Below, piece after piece: positions 26,617 to 36,925 of a stretch of DNA of 64,000 nucleotides; the first letter of the stretch is position 1; the number at the start of each line of letters is the position of its first letter. The notes under the pieces are model-generated. The model was given only the letters and a program-made list of their open reading frames with translations. It was not told the origin of the DNA and made no database searches. The stretch covers positions 2,294,001-2,358,000 of the forward strand of contig CP085629.1 of NCBI GenBank assembly GCA_024704175.1. The letters are read 5' to 3'. This stretch comes from Paenibacillus sp. P25. Lineage in GTDB: Bacteria; Bacillota; Bacilli; Paenibacillales; NBRC-103111. Made by a program: the position numbers and the translations under genes.

Positions 26617-28685
26617 CTACACATAAATGGCCCTCTTCCCCTCGTCGGGAATACCGGATTTGCGGTAAAAGTACGTATTGATGACATCCCGCCACTGCTT
26701 CGCATTGTCCAGCTCGCTTCTCCAGCCTGTGGCCGATATGGCGGAAGCGGGCCCCATCGATCCTGCCTTCCAGGCTCTTCCACCGTTCAATCCAACGCTC
26801 GACCTGCTCTACGCCCTCGAAGTGGGTGTCGTAAATATGCTGGATGACCGTTTTGCCGGAACGGAGGCGATGCGTATAAGGCACGTGGTGGAAGAACAGC
26901 AGGAGCTCGTCGGGACAGCGGTCCAGGCTTTCATACATCTCGGCATTCGCCCGCACGTACTGCCCTGCATAGCCCGTACCGGTCGCTACCGTCCGGTCCA
27001 CCCCGATCCCGTTGCGGTCGGCAAAATGATACGTCCCCCATTGGGAATATTCGTAACCGTCCACATCCACCCCGTAATGAATATGCGGTCGTACCATCCA
27101 GCCGATCCCCAGCGGCGAGGTGTACTTCTCATAGGCCGGCCACGATTCCATCAGCATTTCCGTAACCGTCTCTATCACCGCCGGGTCCTGGCCGAAGGTC
27201 AGACGCACCCACTCGCCTGCAATCTCTTCGGACGTCAGCTCCGGATTCCAGAGCAACCGTCCATATCCATATAAATTCGCCTGAGCCAGGTGATGTCCTG
27301 TCCAGTTGTCGTCATCGCCGATATTGGAAACAGCTGTAATCCCGCAATGCTTGTAGGGGTGAATTCGTCCAGCCGCAATTTCCTTAATCGTGCTGCCTTC
27401 CCCTTGGATCCGGGTATCGAATTCGAGGACCTCTTTCCACTGCGGAACAAGGTAACAGACATCGATCTGATGGCCGGTGTATTCCTGCGTAATCTGAAAC
27501 TCCATGATCTGGTTCGTCTTCTCCATGGCCCCGAACAAAGGCGACACCGGCTCGCGAACCTGGAAGTCCATCGGTCCGTTCTTGATCTGCAGCACGACAT
27601 TGTCCATAAACCTGCCGTCCAGCGGTTTAAAATGGTCGTAAGCGGCACGGGCCCGGTCGGTCGTCCGGTCCCGCCAGTCCTGGTGGCAGTTATAGACGAA
27701 GCATCTCCACAGCACAAGACCGCCGTACGGCTCCAGTGCAGCCGCAAGCATGTTGGCGCCGTCGGCATGATCCCTTCCGTAGGTGAACGGCCCTGGCCTG
27801 TTCTCCGAGTCGGCCTTCACGACGAAACCGCCAAAGTCCGGAATATACCGATACACGGTTTCCGCCGTTTGCCGCCACCATGCCGCCACCCCGGGATCAA
27901 GGGGGTCCGCGCTATCGGTTTCCCCAGCACCAGAGGGCTTGCGTAATTGGCGCTTAAGTAGAGCCGGATCCCGTATTCGCGAAACACATCCGCAATAGCC
28001 GCTACATCCGGCAAATAGCGTTCCGTTACCAGCATCGTCTCCGGCCGGTGGACATTCACGTTGTTGATCGCGATGCCATTGATGCCGATCGAAGCCATCA
28101 GCCGGGCGTAATCCCGGATTCGCCGGGAACCGGCGAGCACCTGATGATCCCGAAACCATATCGAACGCCCGGCGTATCCCCGCTCAATACTGCCGTCCAG
28201 GTTGTCCCAATGGCCCATCAACCGCAGCCCGTATTTCGGCACCTCCGTGACATCCAGCCGCCCCGGGTCCGCACCGGTCTGCAGCGGCCGCAAGAAGTGA
28301 AATACGGCATACAGAACTCCCTTACCCGTAGAACCGGCGAGCACAATATATTCCTTGTCCGGTTCCTTTATTGTCCTGATCCGGTATCCCTCGGGCCCAA
28401 GCGCGGAAGTATCTTCTCCATGAAGAGCCTTAGCGACAAGTGCCGAGCCCTGCACGGTTCCGATCAGAACGTAACGGCTGCGTCCGGGAGCCGCCAATTC
28501 CACAGGACGCTGTCCGGTCATGACTTCAAGCCCCTCGGCCAGCTCGCTCACCGCGGTCTTGAAAGGCCCTTCCTCCGCTGTCCCCCCCGTTACGATTTCC
28601 TGCGTCCAAGCTAGAACCGCTTCTTTGGTGCGTCCGGCATCAGGCCGTACTGCAGCCAGCATTCGTATCCGTTATAGTTAATCAC
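26617..28685 (-). CDS. aguA: GH67 alpha-glucuronidase, three frameshifts
   Basis: About 688 residues when joined. The GTG at 28685 has GGGAGG upstream and reads [17 protein letters not shown], a typical GH67 start. The catalytic region contains [20 protein letters not shown] and [19 protein letters not shown], with [20 protein letters not shown] further on. Indels are near 28632, near 27919 (a missing G; corrected [16 protein letters not shown]) and near 26725 (an extra C). After the last, the frame reads [20 protein letters not shown] and ends at 26617. The enzyme removes 4-O-methylglucuronic acid from the non-reducing ends of aldouronic acids taken up from glucuronoxylan. It is cytoplasmic, with permease genes upstream. 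Confidence 0.9.
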
Positions 28686-28718
28686 GGTAATCCTCCCTGG
28701 TTATAAACCTGTCAGCTG

Positions 28719-29577
28719 TTACCCCTTCACGGAGCCCATCAGGACCCCTTTGGCAAAATGCTTTTGCAGGAACGGGTAAACGAGCAGAATCGGAATCGTG
28801 GAAACGACGATGACCGCCATTTTCACGGATTGTCCGTAGAACGCCACTGTCTCGCCCGACGAGCCGCTGTCGCCGAGTCCGCCGGAAGCGAGTACGACAA
28901 TCTGCCGCAGCAGCACCTGTACGGGCCATTTTTCCGGAGAGTTGATGTACATAATGGCGCTGAAATATTGATTCCAGATGCCGACGGCGTAAAATAGGCC
29001 GAACGCGGCCAGCGACGGCAAGGACAGCGGCAGCACGATGCGGATCAATACCGTCAGCTCGTGAGCCCCGTCGATTTTCGCCGATTCGATCAGCTCAAAC
29101 GGCACGCTGGAGAAAAAGTCGCGCATAATGATAAGGTTGAATGCGCTGATGAGTCCCGGGATCATCAGAGCCCATAATGTGTCGATCATGTTCAGCTCTT
29201 TGACGATGAAATAGGTCGGAATCAGCCCGCCTTGGAACAGCATCGTGAATAAGATGAGCAGCATGAACTTGCTGCGGCCCGGCAAGCTGCTTGTACGACA
29301 GCGAGTAGGACATCAGCGAGGTCGCGGCCAGGCTGAGGAACGTGCCGATGATCGTAATATAAGCCGATACTCCGAGGCTCCTCAGGAAAGTTCTCGTACC
29401 GAAAATATATTGATAGGCCCCTAGCGAATAATGCGTTGGCCACACCTGATTGTCGGAACCGAACGAAGCGACGACAACGTATACGAACGGCAGAAAGGTA
29501 AGCAGTGCGACCAGCGCCAGAAAGGCATAATTGACAACATCGAATAGCTTCTCGCCGAATGTCCGATGGATGTTCAC
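28719..29577 (-). CDS. ABC sugar permease, LplC/YtcP type, one frameshift
   Basis: About 286 residues when joined, with six membrane helices. The GTG at 29577 has GGGGAGG upstream and gives MNIHRTFGEKLFDVVNYAFL. The ABC coupling loop is ELIESAKIDGAHELTVLIRI, and the protein ends FAKGVLMGSVKG, the hallmark of this subfamily. An extra base near 29284 breaks the frame; removing it joins SLSYKQL to PGRSKFMLLILF. It follows its partner permease by 16 bases and precedes the alpha-glucuronidase gene by 33. Confidence 0.88.
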
Positions 29578-29593
29578 GGATGGTTCCTCCCCA

Positions 29594-30508
29594 TTAGTAG
29601 ATTCCTTCTTCCCCGAACCATTTGGCCACTTTGTTTGCAACCAGCACAAGAACGAGTCCGACCACCGATTTGAACAAGCCCACGGCTGTACTGTAGCTGA
29701 ACTGCCCCTGCTGCAGACCTACGCGGTACACATACGTATCAAATACTTCGCCGACTTCGCGGTTGACGGGATTGAGCATAAGGAAGATTTGCTCGAAGCC
29801 AAGATCCAGGAAGTCGCCGAGCCGTAAAATGAACAGAATTACGATAATACTGCGAATCGACGGAAGCGTAATATGCCACAGCGACTGCATGCGGTTAGCC
29901 CCGTCCATCCTGGCGGCTTCATATAACTGCAGGTTCACTCCCGCCAGCGCGGCCAGGAAAATAATCGTCCCCCAGCCGGCATCCTTCCAGATCATCTGGA
30001 GCACAATCATCGGCCTGAACCAATCCGTACTGGTCAGGAACTCGACCGGCTCGCCCGCCGTAAGCGCTCACAAGCAGTTTATTGATCACGCCGTCGGAAG
30101 TGGACAGCAGCACATACGAAATACCTACGATAACGACCCAGGACAAGAAGTGCGGAACATAGACAAGTGTCTGCACGAAGCGCTTGAACACTTCCTGGCG
30201 AACTTCATTCAGCAGCAGCGCCAGAATAATCGTAATCGGAAAGAAAATGACAATATTGTACAACCCGAGGATTAAGGTGTTCTTGAACAGCATCCAGAAA
30301 TCCGGCATCGTGAAGAACCGTGTGAAATGGTCGAATCCGACCCATTCGCTCTGCAGGAGTCCGATGTAAGGCTGGTAGTTTTTGAAGGCCATGAGCGGCC
30401 CCATAAGGGCACATATTTGAACAGGATGAAATAGATAAGCCCGGGAAGCATAAACAGGTAGAGCCACCGGTAAGCCCAGAGCTCCTTCCATCGCAGCCGA
30501 AGCGGCAT
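29594..30508 (-). CDS. ABC sugar permease, LplB/YteP type, two frameshifts
   Basis: About 304 residues when joined. The ATG at 30508 has AAAGGAG upstream. Family features are VPLWG then PLMAFKNYQPYIGL, LLLNEVRQEVFKRFVQT, YVPHFLSWVVIVGI, the coupling loop LYEAARMDGANRMQSLWH, and FDTYVYRVGLQQGQFSYSTA near the end. Indels lie near 30400 (missing G, corrected WGPLMAFKN) and near 30062 (extra C). It heads the four-gene hemicellulose operon. No substrate-binding lipoprotein gene is present in this operon, which is unusual. Confidence 0.88.
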
Positions 30509-30682
30509 GGCGGTCATCTCCTTTGCTGTCAAATGGTTGTCGATACGTTCGCCGTCGGGTACACTTGGTTTGGATTCAGTCAGCAAGGCTTCCCTAACCT
30601 CCGTTTATGAATTATTATTTGTAATAAATCAATCATACGAATAATGAAATTCAGCATACAGGTTTAGAAAAATAGATTGCAG

Positions 30683-30712
30683 TTGCAGCGATTTTCTATT
30701 TCCGATTATAAT
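30683..30712 (+). promoter_or_regulatory. Candidate sigma-A promoter for the AraC gene
   Basis: TTGCAG at 30683-30688 and TATAAT at 30707-30712 are separated by 18 bases. The AraC start follows about 70 bases downstream. Confidence 0.5.
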
Positions 30713-30780
30713 GAATGCGCTTCATCTTAACCATAGAGGAACTCAAGATGATTTGTAATTTTTAAAGGAGCTGACCTGAT

Positions 30781-31562
30781 GGATATTGCAGCTTATACGC
30801 AGATCGTTCCGGACGTACTTCTATTCGTGGACCGGCGCAGCTTTCCCGGTTGGGAGATCATCCGGCAAAAAATCAATTTTCATGACCTTACCTTCATCGT
30901 CGGGGGCAGGCGGATTATTACGTGAATGGGGAGAAATTTACCGCTGAAAAAGGAGATATGATCTACATCCCTCCGGGCTGTATACGGGAAGCTCACTCGA
31001 ATATGGAAAATCCGATGCATTCCTATGCCTTCAACTTCATGCTGTCCCCTTCCAATGAACAGCAGTGCCGTTTCGGACGATCACCAAAAACTTAATTACG
31101 AGGGAAGTTTTCGGGTATATAAAAGAATTCAATCAAGTGTGGATGACCAAGCAGAGCGGGTACGAAATTCAAGCCCGAGGCCTATTCCTGCTCATACTGC
31201 ACCGCCTCCTCGCCGTTTCACTGCTGCGCACCGGGACCCTGCGGCCGGACGACCGGATCGCAAAAGTGCGGGCCTACATTACGGAGAACTATTCGGATGA
31301 TTTGGATCTGGATACCATAGCGGCCATTGCCGGGCTGCACCCTGTCTATATCAGCAAATTGTTTAAACAGGACACCGGCTACAGCTTCAAGCAGTTCCTG
31401 AACCGGATTCGGATCCATAATGCCGAAATGATGCTGATGGCCGGTGGATTTACCGTATCGGAGGTAGCGGAACGCTGCGGCTTTGAGGACATCAGTTATT
31501 TCAGCAACGTGTTTAAATCCATCAAGGGCTATCCCCCGTCCACCGTATTAAAAAAGGCGTGA
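30781..31562 (+). CDS. AraC family regulator, two frameshifts
   Basis: About 261 residues when joined. The N-terminal cupin-like part reads IAAYTQIVPDVLLFVDRRSF, then after an indel near 30905 (a G run) ADYYVNGEKFTAEKGDMIYI. A second missing base near 31066 leads into LPFRTITKNL. The C-terminal AraC domain has two helix-turn-helices: LDTIAAIAGLHPVYISKLFK and SEVAERCGFEDISYFSNVFK. AAAGGAG precedes the ATG. It diverges from the hemicellulose operon and probably activates it in response to a sugar. Confidence 0.86.
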
Positions 31563-31682
31563 GCAATGAAAGGCCCCAGAAGATTTATATCGCTGAATAA
31601 TGAACCGACTTTTTCCTTCGAAGCTGGCGGAATAAGCCTGGTTGCTGGCCCCGATTCGTTCGGCCGCTGATTGCGAACGCAG

Positions 31683-31710
31683 CTTCACTGGCGGTATTCT
31701 GTCAGTGAAG
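31683..31710 (+). terminator. Hairpin after the AraC gene
   Basis: CTTCACTG and CAGTGAAG form an 8-bp stem with a 12-base loop, about 120 bases after the AraC stop. No strong T-run, so weak. Confidence 0.4.
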
Positions 31711-31805
31711 CCGCTTATTATAAAAGTATAGAACACGAATCTTTAAGGAGGAAAACCAATGTCTGAAGATTTCCTCTGAAATCATAACGATCCAGGAGGT
31801 AAATT

Positions 31806-32357
31806 ATGGTCTATACCGCTCTGCTCCGCGGGATCAATGTCGGCGGAAATAACAAAGTGGATATGAAAATTCTTAAAAAATCATTCGAGCTAGCCGGTAT
31901 GAAAAACGTCGTAACTTATATCAATTCGGGCAATATCATTTTTACAACCTCCGGCCATTCCAAACATGATATAGCGCAAATTCTCGAAGAAGCGATTCTG
32001 AATACTTTCGGATTGCAAATCAAGGTTCTGGTGCTTAGTTTGGAAGACATGAAAAAAGTGATGTCCTCACTGCCCGAATCATGGACAAACGATGACAAAA
32101 TGAGAAGCGACATCCTTTTTTTATGGGAAGATATCAACGATGAATCCGTTCTCGATAAACTCAGGTTCAAACCGGAGATCGAAACGGTGAAGTACGCTCC
32201 AGGCGCGATTCTATGGGCAATAGACAAAATAAACGTGACTAAAGGGAGCATGACAAAATTAATTGGTACGAAATTGTATCAACAGATGACGATCAGGAAT
32301 GTAAATACGACACGTAAAATATATGAGCTAATGCTGGCGGCAGAAAACAACTCATAG
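31806..32357 (+). CDS. DUF1697 family protein
   Basis: 183 residues. The start YTALLRGINVGGNNKVDMKI with LKKSFELAGMKNVVTYINSG is the DUF1697 signature; it continues to KLYQQMTIRNVNTTRKIYEL. These are cytoplasmic proteins of unknown function. CAGGAGG lies 7 bases before the ATG. About 45 bases earlier a six-codon frame (MSEDFL at 31759) also has a good AAGGAGG site and may be a leader peptide. The gene is intact, slightly more AT-rich than its neighbours, and converges on the DUF3231 gene. Confidence 0.88.
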   Translation: MVYTALLRGINVGGNNKVDMKILKKSFELAGMKNVVTYINSGNIIFTTSGHSKHDIAQILEEAILNTFGLQIKVLVLSLEDMKKVMSSLPESWTNDDKMRSDILFLWEDINDESVLDKLRFKPEIETVKYAPGAILWAIDKINVTKGSMTKLIGTKLYQQMTIRNVNTTRKIYELMLAAENNS

Positions 32358-32387
32358 GATGATTGAAATGGCAAATGAGGCGCAACG

Positions 32388-32422
32388 AAAAAGACTCTGT
32401 CTGACTTCATGCGGACAGAGTC
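32388..32422 (-). terminator. Terminator downstream of the DUF3231 gene
   Basis: GACTCTGTC and GACAGAGTC form a 9-bp stem; on the minus strand it is followed by TTTTT. It starts 19 bases after the inferred true stop at 32441. The uncorrected frame would read through it, so it supports the frameshift correction. It may also end the DUF1697 transcript. Confidence 0.75.
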
Positions 32423-32440
32423 GGAATGTACAACAGGCAT

Positions 32441-33503
32441 TCACTCTTTCGAAGCTAAAGCGTCGCGGTTCACGGCTTGCGGAGGCTCGCTCCAGCCAAC
32501 CGTGATCGATCAGAATATTGGCGCCGTCCTCGACGTAATTTCCGACCTCCAGGATGAACCGTCCGTACTTCTCCGCCACGTCATGCCTTGGACTCATGGA
32601 TACCGCATTGCCATAAGCTCGGATTCTTACCGCATACATGTCCAGCTTATGAAATAACATCAATTTATCCGAGAAGGGTGCAACCGTGGAAGTGGTAACC
32701 AACGGATCGATTAAATTTGGAGATGTTAAATCCTCGTTCTGAAGCACTTTATGCAAGATGTCGTAATGCTTGGTCGCTATTTCCCTGCCTCTCAAAAAAT
32801 AATTCCGAGCCTGTTCCAACCGTGCTACCTGGCTGAAGCCGATCAGAACCGCTTTACTTGTCGCATTATTCTCCAGATTATCGTACAAATGGGTAATCTC
32901 CAAAGCCTGCAGGGGGCGGACATTGCCAAAAAAGCCGTTAAGGTAGCTCTGTTTATGGATAAAATCGATTTTGTCCGGATAAGGAATATGAGCCGGCTTC
33001 AGCAGCGGCCCCTTGGAAAGCAAAGCTTCATTGACCTGATTCAAAAATTGAACAGTCTGATCGATGCACTGCGTAAAAAAATCCCTCACATCCGGACGGG
33101 TCATCAAAGGAATCGCGATTCCGTATAGACTGATGCCTGCTTTCCCGACATATTTCAAGTAATGAAGATAAAATTCATCCTCGAATAATCTGGGCGCTCC
33201 GATATGGACATCCTGTTCCGTGAATCCCTGTGGGATGGGGTAATTTTCCTTCGTATAGAGTTCTTTAATAAACTGCACGAATTGCCGGGACAGGCCGATG
33301 GCGTGCTCCAGCACCTTCTTGATTTCCCGATCCTCCACGTGATTCAGCATATAACTCAGCACACAGACCGACATCGTATTACCGACATACGTTGCCCACA
33401 GCTTCCCCTGCTCGGCGGAGGTTAATTTATTGTGAGTTTGATCGGAAGCGGGATGCTTCAACGACGATGAGAGCTTGACCGGCTTGATGGTTACCACTAG
33501 CAT
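32441..33503 (-). CDS. DUF3231 family protein, one frameshift near the end
   Basis: About 353 residues with two tandem DUF3231 units, each a four-helix ferritin-like bundle. Visible features are LTSAEQGKLWATYVGNTMSV, HIGAPRLFEDEFYLHYLKY, and later VLIGFSQVARLEQARNYFLR with MLFHKLDMYAVRIRAYGNAV. An extra C near 32497 (GAG[C]GAG) disrupts the end. Corrected, it reads GWLEEPPQAVNRDALASKE and stops at 32441. The ATG at 33503 follows GGAGG closely; GTG at 33495 is a possible alternative. The function is unknown; the family occurs in spore-formers. Confidence 0.85.
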
Positions 33504-33560
33504 TTTCCTCCCGTTCACTGATTTCCCATTTAGATTCACCACGGAAGACGGGAATTATGC

Positions 33561-33678
33561 ATATTCAATATACTTCAGAGGGGGATGTTCAGATAAGGGA
33601 ATTTGTTAAGAAGAAATGAATGTAATAAAATGGGAGTCTTTGTCGAAAGCATTGATAAGCATGAATATATTCAATATA
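33561..33678. repeat. Direct repeat ATATTCAATATA (two copies)
   Basis: The 12-mer occurs at 33561-33572 and 33667-33678, in the divergent region between the DUF3231 and GxGYxYP genes. A shared operator is possible, but AT-richness makes chance recurrence more likely than for a GC-rich repeat. Confidence 0.35.
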
Positions 33679-33773
33679 TTTTATATGTACATTAATGCAG
33701 GAGGTGATAATCCTTTCCAGGCATCAATTGGAAGTTCGGCAAAACCAATCCGCGTGAAATGAGGTGTGCACTT

Positions 33774-35858
33774 GTGATCCGAAAGTTATCAGTTGCCGGG
33801 TTCACCTTGATCTGTACTTTATCTCTCTCTTTTCCTGCCTCGGCTTCTACCGAATTAGCATCGTCTGCCAAATCCATCGTCTGGCCGCAGCAGCAGGAGC
33901 TCCCGACCTTCGCCAAGCCCAAACAGCTCGATGCCGCCGACGTGTATGACGCGCCCGGCGATATCAAGTCGCTGCTCGCTACCCTTGAAGGGATCGTGAA
34001 CCGAAAGGAACCCCGAATTTACCTGATCGAGAATAAGGAAGAAGGCAAGACCACCTGGCTGAACGATCTGCATGTGCCTTACCGGGTGCATACCGATTAT
34101 TGGGAGGTCATCAGGAAATACATAAGCGAGGCCAAGGGAATGATCGTCTACGATCCGAAAGTGCAGGATTCCATCAACGTAGCGACCACCCTTGCCGGAC
34201 TGAAGGACGGCGTTGTCGTCAGCCCCGAGCTCGCCGAACAGTTGAAAACGCCTCCATTTAACCTGACGGTGCTGGAGGACCTGCGGGGACGATTCAAGGA
34301 TAAGCTGGATGCTTATACCTGGCAGTACGACCATCTGTGGAACCAGACGACCCGGCGGATGCTGATCGGTTTAGGCCCGAATACGTCCGTACGGATTCCG
34401 CCCGGCCTTCCGGCATCGTTCCGGGTCATCGCGGAGGAAACTACACAGGAACGGGACGCCAAGAATCGTAAAACGTACGACCTGGATCTGACCTCCTTTC
34501 TCGGCAAGGAAGCCGTTTACCTTCGCTTCGAGGACGCTTTCCCCCAGGATGGCTGGGGTCCCGCCGTTCATCAGGTGACGATCAAGGCGGACGGTCAGGT
34601 GATCGCACAGTTTATTCCCGGTACATCCGGTGAAGAGCCGTATCTGTATGACAGGCAAAACTCGCAGGTCTCTTCGGGAAGCGGCGGCCACCGGTTTGCC
34701 GATAATGACAGGTACTTCGTCTACCGCTTTGCGCCGCCAGCCGGAACGAAGCAGTTGACCGCTTCCGTGGATATGTGGAACCAGTATAAGGTGTCCGCAG
34801 GGAATGTGCAGCCGCCTACTTCCGAGCAGAAGGAGCCCTTCGGCTACCTCCGCGACTACGCCGTAGCCAATAAAGCAATGGTCTTCTGGCTGGATTCGAA
34901 CGTTCCGGAGCAGAAAGCGCTCTTTGAGAAAATCCTGTCGGATGTCCCGCCGGGCTCCCCTTACCTGGGCTGGTTCGACAATGATGTCAGCGGCGAATTC
35001 AGCGGCGTGGAAATCGCATCCCGGCACAGCGTCTATGTGCTTGCAGCGGACTGGTTCAGCAATATGACGGTCTTCTCCGGCACCAAAGTAAAGCCAGAGA
35101 AAGCCAAGGCTCCCGAAATGCCGAAGCTGGCGAACAAAATCTACGTCACCTACACGTTCAGCGAAGGAGACAATCTTCAGTACAACCAGCATCGGATGCG
35201 GATCCTGTGGGATGATCCGAACCGGGGCAAGGTTCCGATCAACTGGACCTCGAGTCCGTTGCTGTATGATGCGGCTCCCGCCATTCTGAACTATTACCGG
35301 GATACCGCAACGGCGAACGACCTGCTCATGGCAGGACCGTCCGGCGCCGGCTACTTTTACCCGAATGCCTGGCCGGATGCCACGTTCCCCGGTTATTTGA
35401 AGAAGACGCAAACCTATCTCAAGAAAACCGGCATGACCATTCCCTATGTGCTGAACCGGGTAGACAATAAGGATGTTCCGCTGAGTGATACCAAGGCGGC
35501 GGCCTATCAGAAGTTATACAGGGTACCGGGGCTCTTCCTGAGCTGGGAAAACCGGTCCGGCGTGCAGATTCAAAACGGCCTGCCGGTATCCACCATTCAT
35601 GGGGTCGGTTCCGTTCAAGACGCCAAAAATGCCTTAGCCGCGGCGAAGGCAAACTGGGACGGCAAGTCTCCTCTGTTCGTCTCGCTCGGTCTTCTCGCAT
35701 GGAGCATGACACCGACCGACGTCGTCTCGATTACAGGTTCTCTCGGTCCGGAATACAGCATCGTCCGCGCGGATCAATATTTTTCCCTCATCCGCGAGGC
35801 TGGCGGACTGCCGCCGGTCAAGAACAAGCAGAGCGGCGACGAAGCCGGGGACGAGTAA
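33774..35858 (+). CDS. GxGYxYP domain putative glycoside hydrolase, secreted
   Basis: About 694 residues. A signal peptide covers KLSVAGFTLICTLSLSFPAS. The N-terminal part has VYDAPGDIKSLLATLEGIVN and NRKEPRIYLIENKEEGKTTW. The name-giving motif is in LLMAGPSGAGYFYPNAWPD (about residue 530). These proteins are putative glycosidases in polysaccharide loci, and a central jelly-roll insert (residues 195-340) could bind carbohydrate. The GTG at 33774 is preferred because GAGGTG lies 7 bases upstream. Intact despite its length, unlike most neighbours. Probably acts outside the cell. Confidence 0.85.
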   Translation: MIRKLSVAGFTLICTLSLSFPASASTELASSAKSIVWPQQQELPTFAKPKQLDAADVYDAPGDIKSLLATLEGIVNRKEPRIYLIENKEEGKTTWLNDLHVPYRVHTDYWEVIRKYISEAKGMIVYDPKVQDSINVATTLAGLKDGVVVSPELAEQLKTPPFNLTVLEDLRGRFKDKLDAYTWQYDHLWNQTTRRMLIGLGPNTSVRIPPGLPASFRVIAEETTQERDAKNRKTYDLDLTSFLGKEAVYLRFEDAFPQDGWGPAVHQVTIKADGQVIAQFIPGTSGEEPYLYDRQNSQVSSGSGGHRFADNDRYFVYRFAPPAGTKQLTASVDMWNQYKVSAGNVQPPTSEQKEPFGYLRDYAVANKAMVFWLDSNVPEQKALFEKILSDVPPGSPYLGWFDNDVSGEFSGVEIASRHSVYVLAADWFSNMTVFSGTKVKPEKAKAPEMPKLANKIYVTYTFSEGDNLQYNQHRMRILWDDPNRGKVPINWTSSPLLYDAAPAILNYYRDTATANDLLMAGPSGAGYFYPNAWPDATFPGYLKKTQTYLKKTGMTIPYVLNRVDNKDVPLSDTKAAAYQKLYRVPGLFLSWENRSGVQIQNGLPVSTIHGVGSVQDAKNALAAAKANWDGKSPLFVSLGLLAWSMTPTDVVSITGSLGPEYSIVRADQYFSLIREAGGLPPVKNKQSGDEAGDE

Positions 35859-35927
35859 TACGGTAAACGAGGCTAACGCTTGGCCGCGGTCCGTCAAAAG
35901 CGGGAAAGCTCGGAAGCATATGCCCAT

Positions 35928-36338
35928 TTATTCGTCAAAATATTTCTCCATCACGACGTACTCGATTCCGCCTTTCATAAACCGGCGGTCCGTCTCTTCC
36001 AACCCGAATTTGCGGTAGTACGGGGACTTGTTTTTTCTGGCGTTGCACCAAATTTTCGAAGCACCGGTCGCTTGCGCCTGGTTTATCACATAACGCAGCA
36101 GCTCGCTTCCGTATCCTTTGCCCTGCTCATCCTGCAAGGTGGCGAACTTGCGGAACTGGGCGCCGCTTGGCCCGGTAAACAGCGAAATCACGCTTACGAG
36201 CCGGGCTTCCGCGAACAGGCCGTAATGGATGCCGTTGTCGTCATCTTGCAGCTTGACGTATGCCAGATCCTGGTCCGGCCACATCACCCGGTGTCTGATA
36301 TCCCAAGCCGCTTCCTTGCTGATTTTCATGATTTCCAT
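35928..36338 (-). CDS. GNAT family N-acetyltransferase
   Basis: About 136 residues. The acetyl-CoA loop is ATLQDEQGKGYGSELLRYVI (the Q/RxxGxG/A motif reads QGKGYG), preceded by the strand RLVSVISLFTGPSGAQFRKF. The C-terminal KIWCNARKNKSPYYRKFGLE is typical of GNAT motif B. The ATG at 36338 has GGTGG upstream; an upstream GTG at 36350 is possible. Substrate unknown. It is the second gene after the VOC gene but is separated from it by a terminator. Intact. Confidence 0.88.
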   Translation of the reverse strand: MEIMKISKEAAWDIRHRVMWPDQDLAYVKLQDDDNGIHYGLFAEARLVSVISLFTGPSGAQFRKFATLQDEQGKGYGSELLRYVINQAQATGASKIWCNARKNKSPYYRKFGLEETDRRFMKGGIEYVVMEKYFDE

Positions 36339-36426
36339 AAGGTAATCCACCGCTTTCCAATGAGAAGTCGCTATCCTAAACCCATATCATATCACATGGC
36401 TAATGGGATGAAACAGGCAAAAAAAG

Positions 36427-36463
36427 AAACCGGGAGCTCTTATCCAGTAAGAGTCCCGGTTTT
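36427..36463 (-). terminator. Terminator after the VOC gene
   Basis: AAACCGGGA...CTCTTA pairs with TAAGAG...CCCGGTTT with single mismatches around TCCAG. On the minus strand it is followed by a C and seven T. It lies between the VOC stop at 36469 and the GNAT start. Confidence 0.75.
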
Positions 36464-36468
36464 TCGCT

Positions 36469-36846
36469 TTACACAAAAAGGCTGATCAAATTGCCGTCCG
36501 GGTCCTGCACGATCGCATAACGCTGTCCCCAGAAAGCATCCCACGGCTCGCGATGGCCTTGGTATCCATGACTTGTCATTTTCGTATACAACGCATCGAG
36601 GGCTTCGCGGCTGTCGCAGACAAACGCAAGCTCTATCCGGTGACCTGCGGGCTCCTCCCAGCCGCCGTAAATCTCCTGAATCATTTCCCGCTTGTCGAAG
36701 GCCAGCCGGAAGCCGCTTTGCGCCACTTCAACGTGCGGCTCATCGTTCGCGGACTCCGGAATGTCCAGACCCAGGATCCGATAGAAGTCCAAAGCCGCCT
36801 TCATGTCCTTGACTACAATGCCGACCATATCGAGTTTGATTCCCAT
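36469..36846 (-). CDS. VOC family protein (glyoxalase/bleomycin-resistance fold)
   Basis: 125 residues with two beta-alpha-beta-beta-beta modules: GIVVKDMKAALDFYRILGLD and ELAFVCDSREALDALYTKM, ending RYAIVQDPDGNLISLFV. The PDGN-LI ending is typical. Metal-site residues are only partly recognisable, so the enzymatic or binding role is open. AGGAG lies 8 bases before the ATG. The upstream co-directional gene is an AraC-type regulator, a pairing seen often in Firmicutes. Intact. Confidence 0.87.
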   Translation of the reverse strand: MGIKLDMVGIVVKDMKAALDFYRILGLDIPESANDEPHVEVAQSGFRLAFDKREMIQEIYGGWEEPAGHRIELAFVCDSREALDALYTKMTSHGYQGHREPWDAFWGQRYAIVQDPDGNLISLFV

Positions 36847-36925
36847 GGCTCTCAGCTCCTAGTGCAGATTCATTACCTAGTGTAACCTTTATCCGGCCAG
36901 GCAGAATAGTAAAAAACGGACTTCT

